Shown: one piece after another, positions 42,703-51,323 of the stretch
Numbering within the stretch: position 1 is the first letter of the stretch
How the letters are laid out: each line of letters begins with the position of its first letter
Source: JBCCQL01 sp039414355
Lineage (GTDB): Bacteria > Planctomycetota > Planctomycetia > Pirellulales > Lacipirellulaceae
Direction of reading: 5' to 3'
DNA length: 64,000 nt
Assembly (NCBI GenBank): GCA_039414355.1
Contig: JBCDJN010000016.1
Location: 1-64,000, forward strand
Notes under the pieces: model-generated
Told to the model about the DNA's origin: nothing
Databases searched by the model: none
The model's input: only the letters and a program-made list of their open reading frames with translations
Made by a program: the position numbers and the translations under genes

Positions 42703-44538
42703 TCAGACGCCGGCGGGCGTCGCGAGGCAGAGCTCACGCAACGCCTCGGCGCCGACGCGGCGGGTGAAGTTGACGAATGGCTCGTTCGCGGAATCGCGCG
42801 AATCGAGGTAAACCTGCAACAACGCCGCCACACGCGGCGGCACGTCGCGGAAGGGGAGGTTCGGGAACAACTCGGTCGCGATGCCGCGACGGTCGCCGTA
42901 GCCGCCGCCGACAAAGAGGTGGTAGCCCTCGACGGTGTCGCCGTCCGGGTCGTCGGGGTCTTCCACGTTGGCGGCGATCAGGCCGATGTCCCCGATGTAG
43001 TGCTGGGCGCACGAGTGGTGGCAGCCGGTCAGGTGGATGTTGACCGGCGTGTCGAGCTCGAGCCGCTCCTCCACGTAGTCGGCGATGGCCAGGGCGTTGG
43101 CCTTGGTGGGCGCCGCGGCGTACTTGCAGCCGGCCGAGCCGGTGCAGGCGACCAGCCCGGCGCGGACGGCGTTCGCTCGCCAGTCGAGCCCGACCGCCTC
43201 GATGCCCTCAGTCACGGCGTCGACTGCTTCGTCCGGCACATTTGCGATCAGCACGTTCTGCCAAACGGTTAGCCGGAGGTCACCATCGCCGTGCCGTTCC
43301 GAGAGTGCGGCGAGGCCGCGCATCTGCTCCGAGGTCATCCGCCCCACCGGCAAGACGACGCCCACGTAGTTCAGCCCCGGCTGCTTCTGCGGGTGTACAC
43401 CTACGTGCGCCGTGCGGTCGTCGGCGGGACGCGACTCATTGGCGTCGGCGGGTGTGCGGAGAAGTTCGCGACCGAGGTCCTTTTCAACCTCCGCGACGAA
43501 CTTGTCGAAGCCCCAGTCGTCCAGAACGTACTTGAGCCGCGCTTTGTTGCGGTTGGTCCGGTCACCGCTTCGGATGAAGACGCGGACGACGGCGGCCGCC
43601 ACGTCAACACACTCTTCGGGCCGCAGCAACACGCCAGTCGGCCTGGCGAAGTCCTTGTGGCCGGTGATGCCGCCGAGGGTGAGCTGGAAGTAGACGCCCG
43701 GCTCGATGCCGTCGCCGGCCGCCTCTACGGCGGTGAAGCCAACGTCGTTGGTGTCTTCTAGCGCGCTCACCTTGCCGCCGCCGTCGAAGGCGATGTTGAA
43801 CTTGCGGGGCAGGCCGTACAGCTCGCGGTGGTTGAGCAGGTGGTAGTGCATCTCGCGGGCGAGCGGCAGCGTCTCGACCAGCTCGTTGGGGTCGAGGCCG
43901 CTCAGGGGGCTCGCCGTGACGTTGCGGATGTTGTCGGCGCCGGCGCCGTAGTTGATGATGCCCAGGTCGCGCAGCCCGGTGAGCACGTTCACCGAGTCGC
44001 CCGGTCCGATCTCGCGGAACTGCAGGTTTGCCCGCGTCGTCACGTCGGTGAAGCCGCCGGCAAAGCGGTCGGCCATGTCGGCCAGGCCGCGCATCTGCCA
44101 GGAGCGGATCGCCCCGCCCGGGATGCGGAGCCGGCACATGTAGCTGTCCTGCGCCGGGGCGACGTAGAACAGGCCGTGGAACTTGGTGAGGAAGACGTCG
44201 GTCCCCTTGGGGAACTCGCCCGCCGCGGCGCGCTGCCGCATCTCGTCCCACATGTCGGCGGGCGGCTTCTCGCGTTTGGCTTTCTCCTCGGCAACCAGCT
44301 TGCCGCCGGCGGTTACTTGTTCGTCCTGCGCGGCGGCGTGCGGCGTCATCACGTCGATCGGCAACTGGCCGGCCGCGGGCGGCGCTGTCATAGCGCCGAC
44401 GGTAACCGTCTCACCGTTCGCGCCACCGCTACCCGAAATCACGGGCAGCCCGCGGACCTTCCGAGAGACGTCGGACCCAAGGGCAAAGCCTTGCAAGTAG
44501 GCCTTTTGATCGTCGTTGAAGCCGCCAGAGTCGCTCAT
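42703..44538 (-). CDS. nirA: Siroheme nitrite reductase (NirA family)
   Basis: A 611-residue nitrite/sulfite reductase hemoprotein with duplicated halves. The siroheme-[4Fe-4S] site is CTGSAGC followed by TGCHHSC, the Cys-X5-Cys and Cys-X3-Cys pattern. Siroheme-binding basic residues are in TTRANLQFREI and near NRNKARLKYVLDDWG. It reduces nitrite to ammonium with six electrons. A 95-residue N-terminal extension carries FNDDQKAYLQGFALGS, a motif shared with the flavoprotein gene downstream. ATG overlaps the nitrate reductase stop as ATGA. Operon context favours nitrite over sulfite. Confidence 0.93.
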   Translation of the reverse strand: MSDSGGFNDDQKAYLQGFALGSDVSRKVRGLPVISGSGGANGETVTVGAMTAPPAAGQLPIDVMTPHAAAQDEQVTAGGKLVAEEKAKREKPPADMWDEMRQRAAAGEFPKGTDVFLTKFHGLFYVAPAQDSYMCRLRIPGGAIRSWQMRGLADMADRFAGGFTDVTTRANLQFREIGPGDSVNVLTGLRDLGIINYGAGADNIRNVTASPLSGLDPNELVETLPLAREMHYHLLNHRELYGLPRKFNIAFDGGGKVSALEDTNDVGFTAVEAAGDGIEPGVYFQLTLGGITGHKDFARPTGVLLRPEECVDVAAAVVRVFIRSGDRTNRNKARLKYVLDDWGFDKFVAEVEKDLGRELLRTPADANESRPADDRTAHVGVHPQKQPGLNYVGVVLPVGRMTSEQMRGLAALSERHGDGDLRLTVWQNVLIANVPDEAVDAVTEGIEAVGLDWRANAVRAGLVACTGSAGCKYAAAPTKANALAIADYVEERLELDTPVNIHLTGCHHSCAQHYIGDIGLIAANVEDPDDPDGDTVEGYHLFVGGGYGDRRGIATELFPNLPFRDVPPRVAALLQVYLDSRDSANEPFVNFTRRVGAEALRELCLATPAGV

Positions 44539-46802
44539 CGTTTCGCCTTCCTTCCCACCGGCGTGAGACTCACCGCGCAGTCCTTGTAGCTGGGTTGATG
44601 CGAGTGCGGGTCGAAGTGGGCCAGCGTCAGCCGGTTGACCGATTCGTAGTGCATGGGGATGAACACCTGACCGCGCTGAACCGTCGGCGTCAGGAATGCG
44701 GTCGCTTCAAGCTCGCCGCGCCGCGAGGCGACTCGCACCAGGTCGTAGGCGCCAACGCCGAGCTTTGATGCGTCGTCCGGGTGCAGCTCGACGTAGACGC
44801 CGGCCGGGTAGAGCTTGCGGAGCACCGGGCTCTTGCCGGTCCGCGTCTGCGTGTGCCACTGCGACGCGGCGCCGCGGCCGGTCAGCAACAGGTAGGGGTA
44901 GTCGTCGCACGGCGGCTCGGGCATGGCGCCGGGCGGGTCCCAGAGGAACTTCGCGCGGCCGTCTTCGTGGTAGAAGCGGCCGTCTTCGAACAGCCGCCGC
45001 TGCTGCTCGACCTGCTCGGCCGGCTCGACGCACGGCCACTGCACGCCGCCGGCGTGATCGATCGGGGCGTAGTCACCGATGCCGGTGATGTCGCACGGCG
45101 TGCCGTCCGAGAGCTGCTTGATCAGACCGAGCGCCGCCTCGGGGCTCGACCAGCGATTGATCCAGTCGCCAACGCCCCAGTACTCGCCGACGAGGCGGAA
45201 GATCGAGAAGTCCGGCAGCGCCTCGCCCGGCGGCTTGCGGACGCGCTTCGCCACGCCCAGCCGCCGCTCGCTGTTGATGAACGTGCCCTCCTTCTCGCCC
45301 CATCCGGCGGCGGGCAGGACCAGGTCGGCCTGCTGCGCAGTCTCGGTGGTGTGGTACATGTCCTGCACCACGAGGAAGTCGAGCTTGTCCAGCAGCTCAC
45401 GCGCGTCGCCCTGGTGAATCCACGAGTGCGACGTGTTCGTGCAGATCACCCACAGCCCGCGGATCTTTCCGGAGCGGATGCCCTCGATGATCTGGTGGTA
45501 AGGCCAGCTCCTCTGCGTGGGGATGGCGTCGATGGGTACGCCGAGCAGCGACGAGACCTGTGCGCGGTCGTGGTCGCTCTCAAAGTCTCGCCCGGCGAAG
45601 AGGCTCGTCGTGTTGCTGAACAGCCGCGAGCCCATCGCGTTGCACTGGCCGGTGATGCTGTTGGCGCCGGTGCCCGGCCGGCCGAGGTTGCCGGTCATCA
45701 AGGCCAGGTTGATCAAACTCTGGGCGATGCGGACGCCCTCGTAATTTTGATTGACGCCCATCGTCCACCAGAACGAAACCCGCTTGCCATGGGCGATTGC
45801 CGCGGCGACGCGCTCGATGGTCTCGACCGGAATGCCCGACGCCTCCGCCGCTCGCTCAGGCGTATAGTCGGCGACGAACGCAGCAAAGTCGTCGAAGCCG
45901 TTGGAGTGCGCATCGATGAAGTCACGCTTCACCCAACCCTCGCGGCAGAGGATGTGGGCCAGTGCGTAGAACAGCGTGAGGTCGGACTTGGGCGCGATCG
46001 ATAGGTGTGTGGTCGCCGCCATTGCTGTTTCGGTGCGGCGGGGATCGACGACGATGATCTCTGGCGAGTGAGGGTTCCGCAGCACGCGTTCCCACATGAT
46101 CGGGTGGGCGACGCACAGGTTGGAGCCGACCAGCACCATCACGTCGGACTCTTCGAAGTCCTGGTAGGTGTAGGGCGGGGCGTCGAAGCCGAATGACTGC
46201 TTGTATGCCGTGACCGCGGTCGCCATGCACTGGCGGGTGTTGCCGTCGGCGTGGACGACGCCCATGCCGAACTTGCCCACGGCGCCCAGCAGCGCCATCT
46301 CTTCGGTCATCAACTGGCCGGTGCTCAGGAACGCCACCGACTCCGGCCCGTGCTCGTCGCCGATCTCTTTGAAGCGATCGCAGAACTCGCGGAGCGCGGC
46401 GTCCCAGGAGACGGGCTCCAGCCCGCCGCTGGCCCCGCGCGCGAGCGGCGTTGTCGCTCGATCCGGCGCGTCGAGTACGGAGAGGGCTTCCCAGCCCTTC
46501 GGGCACGCCATGCCGAGGTTCACCGGGTACTTGGTCGCCGGCGAGAGGTTCACCGCTTCGCCGTCGCGGAGGTGGATCCGCAGGCTGCAGCCGGTGGAGC
46601 AGTAGCCGCACACCATGTCGGTGGCGGAGTCGGGCTCAAGCTTCGCGGGAACCTGTCCCAGCCCAAACTTGCCCGGCGTGCGGATTAGTTCGCGGGTCAG
46701 CGGGCCGCTGGTTTGGTGGATCAGGTCGCGAACGGCGCCCACAACGCCGCGTTTCGGCTGGGATTCTCTTGGCGGGGTGTTCGGCGGGGTGGCGGTGCTC
46801 AC
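44535..46802 (-). CDS. nasA: Nitrate reductase catalytic subunit (NasA/NarB type)
   Basis: A 755-residue molybdopterin enzyme reducing nitrate to nitrite. An N-terminal [4Fe-4S] site (MVCGYCSTGCSLR with a fourth Cys in GMACPKGW), the Mo-ligand Cys in GNTRQCMATAVTAY, and SITGQCNAMGSR, QTRTGKSPVLRKLYP and C-terminal PSYKDCAVSL are typical of cytoplasmic assimilatory enzymes. There is no Tat signal, so it is cytoplasmic. Start GTG 46802 overlaps the upstream stop as GTGA; the frame is open further upstream but that part is out of family. Both overlaps suggest coupled translation. The C-terminal BFD/FAD modules of some NasA are absent and supplied by neighbours. Confidence 0.94.
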   Translation of the reverse strand: MSTATPPNTPPRESQPKRGVVGAVRDLIHQTSGPLTRELIRTPGKFGLGQVPAKLEPDSATDMVCGYCSTGCSLRIHLRDGEAVNLSPATKYPVNLGMACPKGWEALSVLDAPDRATTPLARGASGGLEPVSWDAALREFCDRFKEIGDEHGPESVAFLSTGQLMTEEMALLGAVGKFGMGVVHADGNTRQCMATAVTAYKQSFGFDAPPYTYQDFEESDVMVLVGSNLCVAHPIMWERVLRNPHSPEIIVVDPRRTETAMAATTHLSIAPKSDLTLFYALAHILCREGWVKRDFIDAHSNGFDDFAAFVADYTPERAAEASGIPVETIERVAAAIAHGKRVSFWWTMGVNQNYEGVRIAQSLINLALMTGNLGRPGTGANSITGQCNAMGSRLFSNTTSLFAGRDFESDHDRAQVSSLLGVPIDAIPTQRSWPYHQIIEGIRSGKIRGLWVICTNTSHSWIHQGDARELLDKLDFLVVQDMYHTTETAQQADLVLPAAGWGEKEGTFINSERRLGVAKRVRKPPGEALPDFSIFRLVGEYWGVGDWINRWSSPEAALGLIKQLSDGTPCDITGIGDYAPIDHAGGVQWPCVEPAEQVEQQRRLFEDGRFYHEDGRAKFLWDPPGAMPEPPCDDYPYLLLTGRGAASQWHTQTRTGKSPVLRKLYPAGVYVELHPDDASKLGVGAYDLVRVASRRGELEATAFLTPTVQRGQVFIPMHYESVNRLTLAHFDPHSHQPSYKDCAVSLTPVGRKAKR

Positions 46803-48517
46803 GACTTCACCCCCCCCGGCATGCGGAGCGGGACCACGGCCGCGAAGTAGAGGTAACGCTCCAGCAGTTCGCCGACCAGCAGCAGCCCGAATGACGCCAC
46901 CGCCAACACCGCCGCCGCCAGCGAGCCAACCCCGCACGCCGCCACCGCCACCGGCAGCAGCACACCGCCCAAGCCGCCGGCGACGAATCGAGCGACGGTA
47001 GGGCCTTGCAACTGACCAGTCATCAGTCGGCTGGAGAGTGCGAGCGAGTGGTTCGTGCGTGCGTTCAAAGTCGTCGCCTCGTACACGAGCTTCACGATCG
47101 TGGCGACCGTCACGGCGCCGATGAGCAGCGAGAGCGGCGAAGTGATTCCTGCCGCGTACTCGGCGGCCGCCGCGGCGGCGAGCATGAGCGAGAGGCCGAG
47201 CACAACCGCCGTGCCGGCGAACTTCGCCCCCGTCCGCCATCCGAGCCAGAAGGCACGGCCGGTGAATTGGTAGATCTTCGCCGAGCAGAACACCGCCGCG
47301 GCGCCCGAGAGCACGGCCAGCAATTCGGTGGCGATCGGAGCGCGGAAAGCGATTGCCGAATCGAGCAGGCCTCCCACCGCGGCGGGCAGATAAGGGTCGG
47401 CAATCGGCCGCAGCCACGGCATCGCGGCAAGCGCAGCCGCGCCAATGGCTAGAGGCGCGTAGAGACCGAAGACGATCGCCTCGCGACTGAGCCAAGAGTG
47501 GCGCCAGCCCAACACCGAGCGGAACGCCAAGTGCGGCCGGCCGAGGTGCAGCGGCGCCAGGGCCAGGCCAAACAGCCCGGCGAGCGTGCCGGCGATCATC
47601 GCCCCGGCGGCGCTCGCTTCGTAGCCGGCCCAGCGGGCGACGGCGCCCGTCGCCACCGCGCCCACCGACGCCTGCGTCAGCACCAGCATGAATACCAGCG
47701 GCAAGTGGGCGTGTTGCGGAGCGATGTGGTCGGCGTCGGCCGCGCGGAGCGACGCGGGCAGCGGCCGCTCGCCGCGGTAGATGGTGGTTGGCTTCGTGAG
47801 TTCGGGCGGAGGTGACGAGGGCAGGAATTCACCCGCGGCGGCCTTCGCCTTGGCGTCGGCGACGCTGACCACCGAGATCTTGATCGCCTCGTTCGGGCAC
47901 GCCTGCACGCACGCCGGCGCCTCGCCCTCGGACAGCCGGCTGTGGCACATGTCACACTTGCGGACGATGCCCTTCGACGGGCTGTACTGCGGCACCTCGT
48001 ACGGGCACGCCATGGTGCAGTACTGGCAGCCGAAGCATTGGTCGTCCAAGTGCCGGACGATGCCCGTCTCCCGGTCCTTCTCGTAGGCATTGGTGGGGCA
48101 GCCGTTCAGGCAGCCAGGGTCGACGCAGTGGTGGCACGCCGTGGTGACGTGCTGGATGATCGGCAGGCCATTGGCGCCATAGAGCTGCCCCACCGCCCGC
48201 CACGTCTCGCCCGGGTCGAGCCCGTTCATGTGGTGGCACGCGCTCACGCACGCCTTGCAGCCGCTGCACGCATCGAGGTCGACCTCAAAGGCGTACTGCT
48301 CGCCCTCGCCGGGGGCGCTGAGCGGGATCAGGTCGCGGTAGTGCGAAGCCAGCTCCGGCTCGCCCTCGTCGTGAGCTTTCGCGAACCGCTCGACGGCGGT
48401 CAGCTGGCGAGACTCCTCCAGCAGTGACCGCAGCAGATCACCCGGCTGCTGCTCGGCATGCTGGGCCGCTCGGCTTTCCGGTCCGGTTTGCTGTTGGTTG
48501 TTGGAGATCGCCGTCAT
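46799..48517 (-). CDS. Fused DmsB-like ferredoxin and DmsC-like quinol membrane anchor
   Basis: A 572-residue fusion. The first 250 residues hold four [4Fe-4S] sites (CSGCKACVSACHH, CHHCVDPGCLNGCP, CFGCQYCTMACPY, and CDMC with CVQACP) as in DmsB/NrfC-type subunits. The rest has about eight membrane helices of the DmsC/NrfD class (FMLVLTQASVGAVATGAVA, LGRPHLAFRSVLGW, YLYFAAVVPLRMPGG). Such anchors oxidise quinol and feed molybdoenzymes, so the nitrate reductase encoded next (GTGA overlap) is probably quinol-linked. No Tat or Sec signal precedes the ferredoxin part, consistent with a cytoplasmic-facing complex. ATG 48517. Confidence 0.9.
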   Translation of the reverse strand: MTAISNNQQQTGPESRAAQHAEQQPGDLLRSLLEESRQLTAVERFAKAHDEGEPELASHYRDLIPLSAPGEGEQYAFEVDLDACSGCKACVSACHHMNGLDPGETWRAVGQLYGANGLPIIQHVTTACHHCVDPGCLNGCPTNAYEKDRETGIVRHLDDQCFGCQYCTMACPYEVPQYSPSKGIVRKCDMCHSRLSEGEAPACVQACPNEAIKISVVSVADAKAKAAAGEFLPSSPPPELTKPTTIYRGERPLPASLRAADADHIAPQHAHLPLVFMLVLTQASVGAVATGAVARWAGYEASAAGAMIAGTLAGLFGLALAPLHLGRPHLAFRSVLGWRHSWLSREAIVFGLYAPLAIGAAALAAMPWLRPIADPYLPAAVGGLLDSAIAFRAPIATELLAVLSGAAAVFCSAKIYQFTGRAFWLGWRTGAKFAGTAVVLGLSLMLAAAAAAEYAAGITSPLSLLIGAVTVATIVKLVYEATTLNARTNHSLALSSRLMTGQLQGPTVARFVAGGLGGVLLPVAVAACGVGSLAAAVLAVASFGLLLVGELLERYLYFAAVVPLRMPGGVKS

Positions 48518-48543
48518 GGGTCCGTCGCGGAGAAGGATCGTCC

Positions 48544-49437
48544 TCAGGCCAACAACGTGACAACCGCGAACAGCTCGCCCGCAACAATAACGGGCAGCCC
48601 AACACCCCAACCAAAGCCGTACTCGCCCAGTCGGGCGCCGCAAGGGAACTCCACGCCGAGCAGGTCGGTGGTCATCCACGGCGCCCGATCGGCGAAGACC
48701 CGGCCGGCGAGGCACTCGCCCGGCTTCACGCGGCGCCGCCGGCTCATCGGCGCCAGGTCGACGTACGGGCCGTAGTCCGCGGAGACCACCTTCAGGTCGC
48801 CGGTCTCGGGGTCGGGCGCCCAAACCTCCATCACCCGCGCGAGCGGCGAGCTTGAAGCGGAGAGCAGCAGCAGAACCGCGTCGATCTCCAGGGCGGTCTT
48901 CATGAACGGCACACCGAGGGCCATCGAGAGCCCCTCGGCCTTGGCGCCGGCCACGCGCACAAAGTCCGAAGACTTGGCGAGGTCGCCCATCACACGGGGG
49001 AAGCGGTCGGCCCACACCTTCCCGGGCAGCCCGGCGCGGCGGGGGAACTTGACGTACCCACTCACCAAGCCGAAGCGCTCCAGGCCGGAGTACCAAGCGT
49101 CGCCGCGTGCGAGTTCTCCCCGCTCGTTGGGTCGCCACAGCTCGACGGCGCCCTGGCCGTCCTCAACCTCATCAAGCAGCAGCGACACAACGCCGCGGAG
49201 CTCGTCTTTCTCGAAAGCCGGTATTGCGACCATCGGCGGCCCGTCGCCGCCCGACTCGATCGCCGGGAGGCGTGTCGAAACGGCTTGGTTGACTGCGGTG
49301 CCGGGGTCGCTGGGGGATTCGTCGCCGAGCCGCAGCAGCCCGCCGTCGGCGGGCCGCCAGACTTCGACGCCGCGCACAATCGGCGGCGGGCATTCCACTT
49401 CGGCGGCGGGGGCGCTTTCGCTCATGGTTGCAGACAT
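48544..49437 (-). CDS. GAF-like domain protein in nitrate operon
   Basis: A 297-residue soluble protein with two GAF-like halves. Each shows the pattern of polar region, aromatic loop and beta strand: PAFEKDELRGVVSLLLDE and then GLPGKVWADRFPRVMGDLA in the first, and AVLLLLSASSSPLARVMEVWAPD, then ECLAGRVFADRAPWMTTDL and GWGVGLPVIVAGELFAVVTLL in the second. GAF domains bind small ligands or heme. There is no output domain, so it may regulate a partner by contact. Its ATG overlaps the ATPase stop (TGATG). A role in nitrate response is inferred from context only. Confidence 0.72.
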   Translation of the reverse strand: MSATMSESAPAAEVECPPPIVRGVEVWRPADGGLLRLGDESPSDPGTAVNQAVSTRLPAIESGGDGPPMVAIPAFEKDELRGVVSLLLDEVEDGQGAVELWRPNERGELARGDAWYSGLERFGLVSGYVKFPRRAGLPGKVWADRFPRVMGDLAKSSDFVRVAGAKAEGLSMALGVPFMKTALEIDAVLLLLSASSSPLARVMEVWAPDPETGDLKVVSADYGPYVDLAPMSRRRRVKPGECLAGRVFADRAPWMTTDLLGVEFPCGARLGEYGFGWGVGLPVIVAGELFAVVTLLA

Positions 49438-50363
49438 CAGACCCCGGCTCCGGCGAGAGCGGGCGCTTCCTCCTCCAGCTCCGTCGCGGTCATCGCCTCA
49501 ACCATGTGCATCGTGTCGTCCCAAGAAGTCGCGTCATCCGATGCCCCCGGCTTCGCGCGGCGGTGGTCTTGCTGCTCCAGGAACGAGACCAGCGCGCCGC
49601 GGAGGTCGTAGTAGAGCGGGTGCTCAAGCACCGCCGCCCGGTTGCGTGGCCGGGCGAAGGGCAGGTCGAGGATCTGGCCGACGTGGGCGCCCGGTCCGTT
49701 GGTCATCATGCAGACGCGGTCGGCCATGTAGATCGCCTCGTCCACGTCGTGCGTGATGATCATGGTGGTGATCTTCTCGCGGTCGAGGATCTTGAGGATC
49801 ACGTCCTGCAGCCCCATCCGCGTGAGCGAGTCGAGCCGGCCGAACGGCTCATCGAGCAGCAGCATCCGCGGCTTCAGGGCGATGGCCCGGGCGATGCCAA
49901 CCCGCTGCTGCATGCCGCCGGACATCTCCCGCGGGTACTTGTTCATCGAGTCGCCCAGGCCGACCTCAGCGAGGTAGTGCTCGCAGATCTGGCGACGCTG
50001 GGCCTTCGTGCCGTGGGGGTAGACGCGGTTGACGCCAAGCATCACGTTCTGCAGCGCCGTCATCCACGGCAGCAGGCACGGTGCTTGGAAGACGACAGCG
50101 CGGTCGGGGCCGGGGCCGTCGATCTCCCGCCCGCCCACGGCGATGCTGCCGCCGGTGATCTCGTTCAGGCCCGCCACCATCGTGAGCACGGTGCTCTTGC
50201 CGCAGCCGGAGTGGCCGATCACGCTCACCACGTCGCCGCGACGCATCACGAGGTCGAACCCATCAACAACCTTCACCGCCTCGCCGTACGGGTTGGGGTA
50301 CGCCTTGACGAGCTTGAAGATCTCGACGAACCGGCGGTCGGCTTTGGAGGGCTCTTCGGACAT
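49437..50363 (-). CDS. Nitrate ABC transporter ATP-binding protein (second)
   Basis: A 308-residue ABC ATPase of the nitrate/sulfonate/taurine group. Walker A GHSGCGKST, Q-loop VVFQAPCLLPWM, signature MSGGMQQRVGIARA, Walker B MLLLDEPFGRLD and H-loop IITHDVDEAIYMADR are complete. The C-terminal extension after residue 250 lacks the substrate-binding domain seen in cyanobacterial NrtC, so this is an NrtD-like subunit. Start ATG 50363; the frame extends upstream but the fold starts after it. It follows a closely related ATPase by 64 bases. Confidence 0.92.
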   Translation of the reverse strand: MSEEPSKADRRFVEIFKLVKAYPNPYGEAVKVVDGFDLVMRRGDVVSVIGHSGCGKSTVLTMVAGLNEITGGSIAVGGREIDGPGPDRAVVFQAPCLLPWMTALQNVMLGVNRVYPHGTKAQRRQICEHYLAEVGLGDSMNKYPREMSGGMQQRVGIARAIALKPRMLLLDEPFGRLDSLTRMGLQDVILKILDREKITTMIITHDVDEAIYMADRVCMMTNGPGAHVGQILDLPFARPRNRAAVLEHPLYYDLRGALVSFLEQQDHRRAKPGASDDATSWDDTMHMVEAMTATELEEEAPALAGAGV

Positions 50364-50427
50364 ACGCGGCGGGCTCGTCGGCGGGCTTGGGCGGTAACGG
50401 GGGCGGACCGATCGGTCGGCGTGGCGC

Positions 50428-51285
50428 TTAGGCCACGCTGACGCGGGCGGTCGGGTCGCGGGGCTCAAGGGCGGGCAGCGGGCGTTCGTCTTCGACGCGG
50501 AGGCTCTGGGCTTCTTCGTCCAGGCCGATCATGTACCGCGTCACTTCGTTGCGAAGGTGCTTGAATTCCGGGTTGAAGTTCAGCGTCGCCCGGTCGCGGG
50601 GCCGGTCGAGGTGCACCGGGAACTCTTTGCCCAGGTGGGCGGAGGGGCCCATCGTCAGCGGCACGATGCGGTCCGCCATGATCACCGCCTCATCGACGTC
50701 GTTGGTGATCATCACCACGGTGCGACGATCCTCTTCCCAGATGCGGATGATCTCGTCTTGGAGCTGGGCACGCGTTAGCGCGTCGAGCGCGGAGAGCGGC
50801 TCGTCCAGCAGCAGCACGTCGGGCTTCATCGAGAGCGTCCGCGCCAGACTCAGCCGCTGCCGCATGCCGCCTGAGAGCTCGCCCGGCAGCTTCCACTCGC
50901 TGCCGGTGAGGTTGACCATGTCGATGTAGTGCTGCACGTACTCCTTGCGCTCGCCACGCCGCATGCCGGTGAAGACCTGCTTCACGACCAGCTCGATGTT
51001 GCCGTAGACACTCAGCCACGGCAGCAGCGAGTAGTTTTGGAACATGATCCCCTTGTCCGGCCCGGGCGGGCCGACCGGCTTGCCGCCGAGCCGCACCTCA
51101 CCGGAGTCGGGCTGCTCAAGCCCCGCCAGCAGCGAGATGAGCGTGCTCTTGCCCGAGCCCGAGAAGCCGATCACGGCGACGAACTCGTTCTTCTCGACCG
51201 ATAGGCACGCGCCCTCAAAGACCTCGTAGCGGGCTGAGGGCGGGCCGAAGCCGAAGTTCACGTTGTCGAGTTCGAGGTGGGGCAT
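50428..51285 (-). CDS. Nitrate ABC transporter ATP-binding protein (first)
   Basis: A 285-residue ABC ATPase, paralogue of the next gene. Walker A GFSGSGKST, Q-loop IMFQNYSLLPWL, signature LSGGMRQRLSLARTL, Walker B VLLLDEPLSALD; the H-loop reads ITNDVDEAVIMAD, where the usual His is Asn. That change suggests one ATPase site is impaired and that the two ATPases work as a heterodimer, as NrtC/NrtD do. The start ATG 51285 leads into LELDNVNFGFG. A long upstream open frame is not family-like. Confidence 0.9.
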   Translation of the reverse strand: MPHLELDNVNFGFGPPSARYEVFEGACLSVEKNEFVAVIGFSGSGKSTLISLLAGLEQPDSGEVRLGGKPVGPPGPDKGIMFQNYSLLPWLSVYGNIELVVKQVFTGMRRGERKEYVQHYIDMVNLTGSEWKLPGELSGGMRQRLSLARTLSMKPDVLLLDEPLSALDALTRAQLQDEIIRIWEEDRRTVVMITNDVDEAVIMADRIVPLTMGPSAHLGKEFPVHLDRPRDRATLNFNPEFKHLRNEVTRYMIGLDEEAQSLRVEDERPLPALEPRDPTARVSVA

Positions 51286-51323
51286 GGGTAGCGGGGCTGT
51301 TGGCCTTTGGCGACGGGGAGCGG

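Noticed and set aside
46803..47495. Upstream extension of the nitrate reductase frame
   Set aside because: The extra residues are out of family and lie over the DmsC-like helices of the neighbour; the GTG overlapping the upstream stop fits the family N-terminus.
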